From Paludibacteraceae bacterium (GTDB taxonomy: Bacteria > Bacteroidota > Bacteroidia > Bacteroidales > Paludibacteraceae): a stretch of 64,000 bases of DNA. The DNA lies in assembly GCA_017450435.1 (NCBI GenBank), contig JAFSTO010000039.1, positions 26,330-90,329 of the forward strand, in the 5' to 3' direction. This document shows, one piece after another, positions 59,406-64,000 of this stretch. The first letter of the stretch is position 1; every line of letters starts with the position of its first letter. The position numbers and the translations under genes are program-made. The notes under the pieces are model-generated. The model saw nothing but the letters and a program-made list of their open reading frames with translations, did no database searches and had not been told where the DNA came from.

Positions 59406-60813
59406 AGGTAAGGCATTAGCACGTGTTAACGACTGCGTACTGTTCGTGCCTAACTGTGTCCCCGGAGACGTGGTTGATATTCAGGTTACGAAAAAGAAAC
59501 ATTCGTTCATGGAGGGACGTGTAGAGCGATTTGTCAAGTATTCTGAGGTAAGATGCAAGCCGCGCTGTAAGCACTTCGGCGAGTGTGGCGGTTGCAAATG
59601 GCAGATGCTGCCATACTCCGAGCAACTGAAACACAAACAACAGCAGATAGTGGATAACCTCACGCGTATCGGCAAACTCACTTTGCCTCCTGTTTCGCCC
59701 ATACTCGACTCCAAACAGACTTATGAATATCGCAACAAACTGGAGTTCTCATGCTCTGACAAGCGTTGGGTATCGTGGGATGCAGTGCGTGCCGCAGGAG
59801 GGTTGGAAAACATCGACACCGGCTACGGAATAGGCTTTCATATCACCGGTGCCTTCGACAAAGTGCTTGATATCGAAGAGTGTCACCTGATGCCGCCGAT
59901 TAACAACCTGATACGCAACTTTGTCAGAGACTGGGCCAAGCAACGGCAACTGACCTTCTACAACGAGCGCGCACACAGCGGCTGGCTTCGCTCGCTGATA
60001 CTGAGGTCGAACCTGCACGGCGAACTGATGCTCACAGTGGTATTTGCCGAAGAAAACAATGAAATGCAGGAACAGCTGCTGAGCGAACTACATAGCCGTT
60101 TCCCACAGATAACGGCACTACTATACGTTATAAACCAAAAATTCAACGACACAATCAACGATCTCGACGTCAAGGTTTTTTTCGGCAAAGACCATATAGT
60201 GGAGCACATGGAGAACCTGCAGTTCAAGGTAGGACCTAAATCATTCTACCAAACCAACACCGAGCAGGCATACGAGCTATACAAGGTTGTCCGACAGTTC
60301 GCCTTTGAGGCAACGCCTTCTGCCTCTGCAAAAAAACCGATTATATATGACCTCTACACCGGCACGGGCACCATAGCACAGTTTGTTGCCTCCGGCGCGG
60401 AGAAAGTAATCGGCATAGAATATGTGCCGGAAGCGATAGAAGACGCAAAAGAGAACGCACGCATCAACGGCATTGACAACACACTCTTCTACGCAGGTGA
60501 TATGAAAAGAATCCTGACATCTGAGTTCATATCAAAGCACGGCACACCGGATATCATCATCACCGACCCGCCTCGCGCAGGGATGGACGAAGATGTAGTG
60601 CGCACCATCCTTGCTGCCGCACCAACCAGAATAGTATATGTCAGCTGCAATCCTGCCACACAAGCCCGCGACCTTGATTTGCTGTGCAACAGGACTGAGA
60701 GTGACGAAGAAAAACATTCGGCAAAGTACCGCATAACAGCCGTTCAACCGGTGGATATGTTTCCTCACACACAACACGTTGAAAACGTTGTAGCATTGGA
60801 AAGAATACAATAA
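59353..60813 (+). CDS. rlmD: 23S rRNA (uracil-5-)-methyltransferase RlmD/RumA family
   Basis: Methylates uracil C5 in 23S rRNA with an SAM-dependent radical-free mechanism. The 486-residue protein has a TRAM domain at 1-60, the [4Fe-4S] cysteines C68, C72, C78 and C81 (CKPRCKHFGECGGC), the SAM region YDLYTGTGTIAQF and the catalytic VSCNPATQARDL motif. The ATG overlaps the AsmA-like gene by 53 bases, long for such pairs. A strong terminator (60847) ends the unit. RlmD versus RlmC or another homologue cannot be separated. Confidence 0.9.
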   Translation: MKKLPTIENVEITGIAAEGKALARVNDCVLFVPNCVPGDVVDIQVTKKKHSFMEGRVERFVKYSEVRCKPRCKHFGECGGCKWQMLPYSEQLKHKQQQIVDNLTRIGKLTLPPVSPILDSKQTYEYRNKLEFSCSDKRWVSWDAVRAAGGLENIDTGYGIGFHITGAFDKVLDIEECHLMPPINNLIRNFVRDWAKQRQLTFYNERAHSGWLRSLILRSNLHGELMLTVVFAEENNEMQEQLLSELHSRFPQITALLYVINQKFNDTINDLDVKVFFGKDHIVEHMENLQFKVGPKSFYQTNTEQAYELYKVVRQFAFEATPSASAKKPIIYDLYTGTGTIAQFVASGAEKVIGIEYVPEAIEDAKENARINGIDNTLFYAGDMKRILTSEFISKHGTPDIIITDPPRAGMDEDVVRTILAAAPTRIVYVSCNPATQARDLDLLCNRTESDEEKHSAKYRITAVQPVDMFPHTQHVENVVALERIQ

Positions 60814-60846
60814 ATATATGTTATAAAACATATATGTTATTTTTTT

Positions 60847-60880
60847 ACACCTATTCACTTGCCGAATAGGTGTTTTTTTT
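60847..60880 (+). terminator. Intrinsic terminator of rlmD
   Basis: ACACCTATTC (60847-60856) pairs perfectly with GAATAGGTGT (60864-60873), 7-nt loop, followed by T7. The loop holds the CTTG of the next promoter. Confidence 0.9.
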
Positions 60881-60889
60881 GTACCTTTG
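60858..60889 (+). promoter_or_regulatory. Promoter of the InlB-repeat gene, nested in the terminator
   Basis: CTTG (60858-60861) in the terminator loop, 20 bp, TACCTTTG (60882-60889). The ATG at 60916 is 26 bases beyond. Confidence 0.65.
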
Positions 60890-60915
60890 CATACAAAAGA
60901 ATTAACTAAATAATT

Positions 60916-63900
60916 ATGAAAAAGTTTTACCTTTTCATCACAGCCTTGTCACTTACACTGACTTGCGCAGCAAACACTATTTATTTGAACACCGGAGGCA
61001 ATGACCTCTGGGGTGCGGCTAACGCCACATTTTTCATTCACGCTTGGTCATCGACAAGTAGTGACTCGCAGTTTGACATGAAGATGAACGAGTTCGCCAC
61101 AGATGTTTACATCACCGAGATACCGGCAGAATATGACATGATTATCTTTGTCAGAATGCCTGAGGGTAGCGAGGTATTAGACTGGGATCTGAAATGGAAT
61201 CAGACCTCAGACCTTAGCATGTATGACGGCGTTGACTGTTATACCATTATAGGCTGGGGCACGGGTGACTATTCCGAAGGACAGTGGTCAGTGTACGGCA
61301 GCAGTACGGGCAGTGACATGGTCACGCTAAATACGTACGCCACGCCAAACGACATTGGTTACGTCTATGTTAACGGTTCCTCAGTTAGCGGACAAGCACA
61401 GTTTCCTCCATACACAGAAGTGACACTCTCTGCCGAAATATCCACCGGAGGATATATGTTCGCCAACTGGTCAGACGGTAGCATTGATAACCCGAGAACG
61501 CTTGTCCTTTCCCACGACACAACTATCTACGCTGTTTTCAGCGACGGCGAATATGGTATTCTCATCAATAGAGAACGCCTTGTGCGCGGCATTTCTCAGG
61601 GTAAGACACAGGGTTACGTGTCGCAGTTTCTTGCAAGCGTGCAGTTAGAAGCCGGTGAAACAATAGAGGTGATTGACGTGATGCACGGCAACAACAGCAC
61701 TTGGCTGCCCACGGTTGAGGAAAACGGCGAATATGCCAACTTCGTCAATACAGGCAACAAACTCAAATGTTCGGTAAGCGGATGCTACGACTTCTACATC
61801 AAGATAGGCTATGGCGTCTCCACCGACTATCTGTATATCGGTCCTGCAGGTGAAACAGGCTGTTCAAGCGGCGAGTATTACCCCGTTGGCGGAGACTCGG
61901 GTGGTGAAGTCACTCCCGGCGGCGACACACAAATGCCACTCTATTCTACCACATTCGAAGAATGGGGCAGTCTGAACGGAGGCTCCACAGCAGAGACATA
62001 CTCTGCCACGACAAGCAGCTACCCGATGACTTTCACCCTGAGCGGCATCAAATCACAGCCGACCGGCAAACTGTCGTCCATCAGCGGAGCAGAGAACGTC
62101 ATCGGCTACTTGCAGAACGCGAACACGGGATCTGCCACTTCGGCTTATATTGAGACAAGCGTATTGCCGTATGTCTCTACTATACGTTTCACCGCTGCCA
62201 CCAACGTCAGCAATGGCGGTTGGCGCCTACAGATGAAGCAGGATGGTGCAACCGACTGGGAGACGCTAACAGAAGAGCAACTCGGCAAAAACAATATCCA
62301 GACAATGGAGTTGCCGCTGGAGATGAGCAATGTACAACTGCGTTGGCAGCCGCTTGTCAATGGCGGATATAACTATTTAACCGACCTATATATCTACGGA
62401 AGCACCGAGAGTCAAGGCGGCGGACAAACAGAAGAGATAACACAATACGGTCTGCTTATCAACGGCAACCGTTTTGTAAACAGCGTGCAGACAGACGACG
62501 GAGGAGCAAACTATTCGCAGTACCTCTCCCACCCGACGCTTAACGAAGGCGACTTCATTGAGGTTATCGACACGTATAACAACAACGGCCGTTGGATGCC
62601 GGCGCTGGAACAATTCGGCGAATATGCCAACTTTACCAACATCAACGACACTGCTCTCGTATGTAACGTTGCAGGATGCTACGATTTCTACATCAAACTC
62701 GGCAATCCTGACGCTTTATACATCGGTCCAAGCTCAGGCAACTGCTCTGGAGGAACGGACTACTACGTCTATGACCTTCAGCCGACTGACACCACTACAC
62801 AGCCTGCCACCATCTATCTTGACGTATACACAAACGACACAACGATGGGTTACGTCAACGGAGCAGGCTTCTACCCATATAGCACAGACGAAGTAATGAC
62901 TATCGCAATAGAGGCTGTTCCTCACAATGGATATATCTTCTCACAATGGTCAGACGGCAACACCGACAACCCACGTGATATAGTGCTTGATAGTTTTGAG
63001 AAAGAATATCATTATATGGCTGTGTTTGTGGCATATCAGCAACAATACACCATCACATACCTCATTGACTCGGCATTCTATCGCACTGATACGCTCAATG
63101 TAGGAGACTCTATTCCATACGTTGCTGCACCGGAGCGTGAGGGATACACCTTCACAGGCTGGAGCGAACACCCGACATACATGCCGGCGGAAGACATCAC
63201 CATAACAGGAAACTTCAACGTCAATTCCTACGTACTCACATACATGGTGGACGGAGAGTTCTACTATGCCGACACTATTCCGTACGGAAACTTCATTCGC
63301 ACAATAGGAGGACCTACACCGATGGGTATGACATTCACAGGATGGCAGAACGTTCCTGAGACGATGCCGGCAAGCGACATTACTATCACCGGCTCACTCG
63401 AGGCCAACCACTACATGCTTTACTATGTCCTTGAAGGCAATATCTACGATAGCGCAAGTGTTGCATACGGCACTGCCATAGAGCCTATTGCCGGACCAAC
63501 TCGCGAGGGATACACATTCAGCGGCTGGAACATACTACCGGACACAATGCCGGCTAACGAAATAACCGTTTATGGTTGGTTCGACATCAACTACTACAAG
63601 GTTTACTACATCGTTGAACAGAATGTCATCGACAGCATGAGTGTCGCATTCGGAGATTCAGTACCTGAAGTAACTGCACCGGAGCGTGAGGGATATACCT
63701 TCACAGGATGGAGCGAACACCCGACATACATGCCGGCAGAAGACATCACCATAAGAGGAGCGTTCGTTGTCAACAGATATGCTATCACGTACATGGTGGA
63801 CGGGCAGTTCTACGCAACGGACACTCTTGAATACGGAGCTAACATCAAGCCGATAGCTGAACCCACACGAGAAGGACAGACCTTCAGCGGATGGCAGAAC

Positions 63901-64000
63901 CTACCGCAGACCATGCCGGCGGCTGATGTAACAGTAACAGGAGCATTCGACATCAACTACTACAAGGTTTACTACATCGTTGAACAGAACGTCATCGACA
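60916..64000 (+). CDS. Giant exported InlB-repeat surface protein (partial, 3' end missing)
   Basis: Open from ATG 60916 to the window end (more than 1,020 residues). The signal peptide is MKKFYLFITALSLTLTCA. Residues about 22-130 resemble a starch-binding CBM26-like module (WGAANATFFIHAW, IIFVRMPEG, QTSDLSMYDG). Two divergent InlB-type domains (GYVYVNGSSV ... WSDGSIDNPRTL and GYVNGAGFYP-like) alternate with a duplicated ~110-residue domain of unknown class (YGILINRERL ... GCYDFYIKIGYG and YGLLINGNRF ... GCYDFYIKLG). From about residue 720 onward come at least five Listeria-Bacteroides repeats of 61 residues (YTFTGWSEHPTYMPAEDITI). The C-terminus and any sorting signal lie beyond the window. 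Confidence 0.8.
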   Translation, partial: MKKFYLFITALSLTLTCAANTIYLNTGGNDLWGAANATFFIHAWSSTSSDSQFDMKMNEFATDVYITEIPAEYDMIIFVRMPEGSEVLDWDLKWNQTSDLSMYDGVDCYTIIGWGTGDYSEGQWSVYGSSTGSDMVTLNTYATPNDIGYVYVNGSSVSGQAQFPPYTEVTLSAEISTGGYMFANWSDGSIDNPRTLVLSHDTTIYAVFSDGEYGILINRERLVRGISQGKTQGYVSQFLASVQLEAGETIEVIDVMHGNNSTWLPTVEENGEYANFVNTGNKLKCSVSGCYDFYIKIGYGVSTDYLYIGPAGETGCSSGEYYPVGGDSGGEVTPGGDTQMPLYSTTFEEWGSLNGGSTAETYSATTSSYPMTFTLSGIKSQPTGKLSSISGAENVIGYLQNANTGSATSAYIETSVLPYVSTIRFTAATNVSNGGWRLQMKQDGATDWETLTEEQLGKNNIQTMELPLEMSNVQLRWQPLVNGGYNYLTDLYIYGSTESQGGGQTEEITQYGLLINGNRFVNSVQTDDGGANYSQYLSHPTLNEGDFIEVIDTYNNNGRWMPALEQFGEYANFTNINDTALVCNVAGCYDFYIKLGNPDALYIGPSSGNCSGGTDYYVYDLQPTDTTTQPATIYLDVYTNDTTMGYVNGAGFYPYSTDEVMTIAIEAVPHNGYIFSQWSDGNTDNPRDIVLDSFEKEYHYMAVFVAYQQQYTITYLIDSAFYRTDTLNVGDSIPYVAAPEREGYTFTGWSEHPTYMPAEDITITGNFNVNSYVLTYMVDGEFYYADTIPYGNFIRTIGGPTPMGMTFTGWQNVPETMPASDITITGSLEANHYMLYYVLEGNIYDSASVAYGTAIEPIAGPTREGYTFSGWNILPDTMPANEITVYGWFDINYYKVYYIVEQNVIDSMSVAFGDSVPEVTAPEREGYTFTGWSEHPTYMPAEDITIRGAFVVNRYAITYMVDGQFYATDTLEYGANIKPIAEPTREGQTFSGWQNLPQTMPAADVTVTGAFDINYYKVYYIVEQNVID
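63040..64000 (+). repeat. 61-residue (183-bp) InlB-type tandem repeats
   Basis: Five full and one partial unit. Positions near 63124 and 63673 are almost identical over about 85 bp and lie 549 bp apart (3 units); 63580-63634 and 63946-64000 differ by one base and lie 366 bp apart (2 units). Confidence 0.85.

Noticed and set aside
63040-64000. CRISPR-like repeats in the last kilobase
   Set aside because: Repeats are in frame, 183 bp long and encode an InlB-type beta domain; there are no short direct repeats with unique spacers.
1-64000. tRNA, rRNA, insertion sequences, prophage
   Set aside because: No cloverleaf, rRNA block, transposase or phage gene was recognised in any spacer or frame.

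Overview
This window looks like a chromosomal segment of a Bacteroidetes bacterium, order Bacteroidales. The evidence is the repeated TTTG/CTTG - 19-20 bp - TAnnTTTG promoter, the lack of strong Shine-Dalgarno sequences, the type IX secretion genes porU and porV (PorU itself carries a T9SS-type C-terminal sorting domain), a Bacteroidetes-type LptD, class III fructose-bisphosphatase, paired Skp/OmpH proteins and InlB-type repeat surface proteins. A T9SS-bearing gut or oral lineage (Prevotella/Porphyromonas/Paludibacter-like) fits best; the genus cannot be fixed from sequence alone. I saw no rRNA, tRNA, CRISPR array, prophage or insertion sequence.

Layout. 1-346: the 5' end of an unknown membrane-protein gene leaving the left edge, and divergent promoters. 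347-6670: fbp, a secreted alpha/beta hydrolase, an RNA pseudouridine synthase, the yceD(DUF177)-rpmF pair and pheS. 6946-11886: lptD, a SlyD-like FKBP and der. 12058-19452: a degenerate FAH-family gene overlapping porU, then porV, ispF, a DUF3256-like gene, aroK and sufE. 19468-24396 (minus): a coiled-coil membrane protein, murF, an MFS transporter, an uncalled 39-codon ORF and two Skp-like chaperones. 24615-30976: SpoU methyltransferase, two FKBPs, a flippase, a GT4 glycosyltransferase and a secreted CE1-like esterase.

30984-38716 (minus): a phosphoesterase, an outer-membrane barrel, an Ntn hydrolase, a ribbon-helix-helix protein, a second barrel, split chromate transporter halves, a lytic transglycosylase, uridine kinase and a small winged-helix protein. 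38921-40509 (minus): acpP-fabF. 40730-43467: a NamZ/DUF1343-like secreted muramidase followed by an SSS symporter, plausibly a peptidoglycan-sugar salvage pair. 43601-49476: a surface protein followed by three overlapping genes: an Lnb/DUF4105-like membrane protein, a stand-alone condensation domain without its HHxxxD histidines, and a pyruvoyl decarboxylase of the phosphatidylserine-decarboxylase superfamily. This trio is the best candidate for an undescribed pathway. 49694-60813: glucan phosphorylase, RNase R, a large amidase-3/fibronectin protein, an AsmA-like membrane protein and a 23S rRNA uracil methyltransferase. 60916 to the end: a giant InlB-repeat surface protein truncated by the window.

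Several intergenic spacers hold short iterated arrays with fixed period (7, 8 or 11 bp). The most striking is eight 11-bp-phased units between the symporter and the surface-protein gene. A small palindrome (AGAGACGG...CCGTCT) occurs three times, once inside the RNase R reading frame. In four places (12025, 24546, 40676, 57600) the TTG of a TACCTTTG promoter box opens the longest reading frame; starts were moved downstream there.
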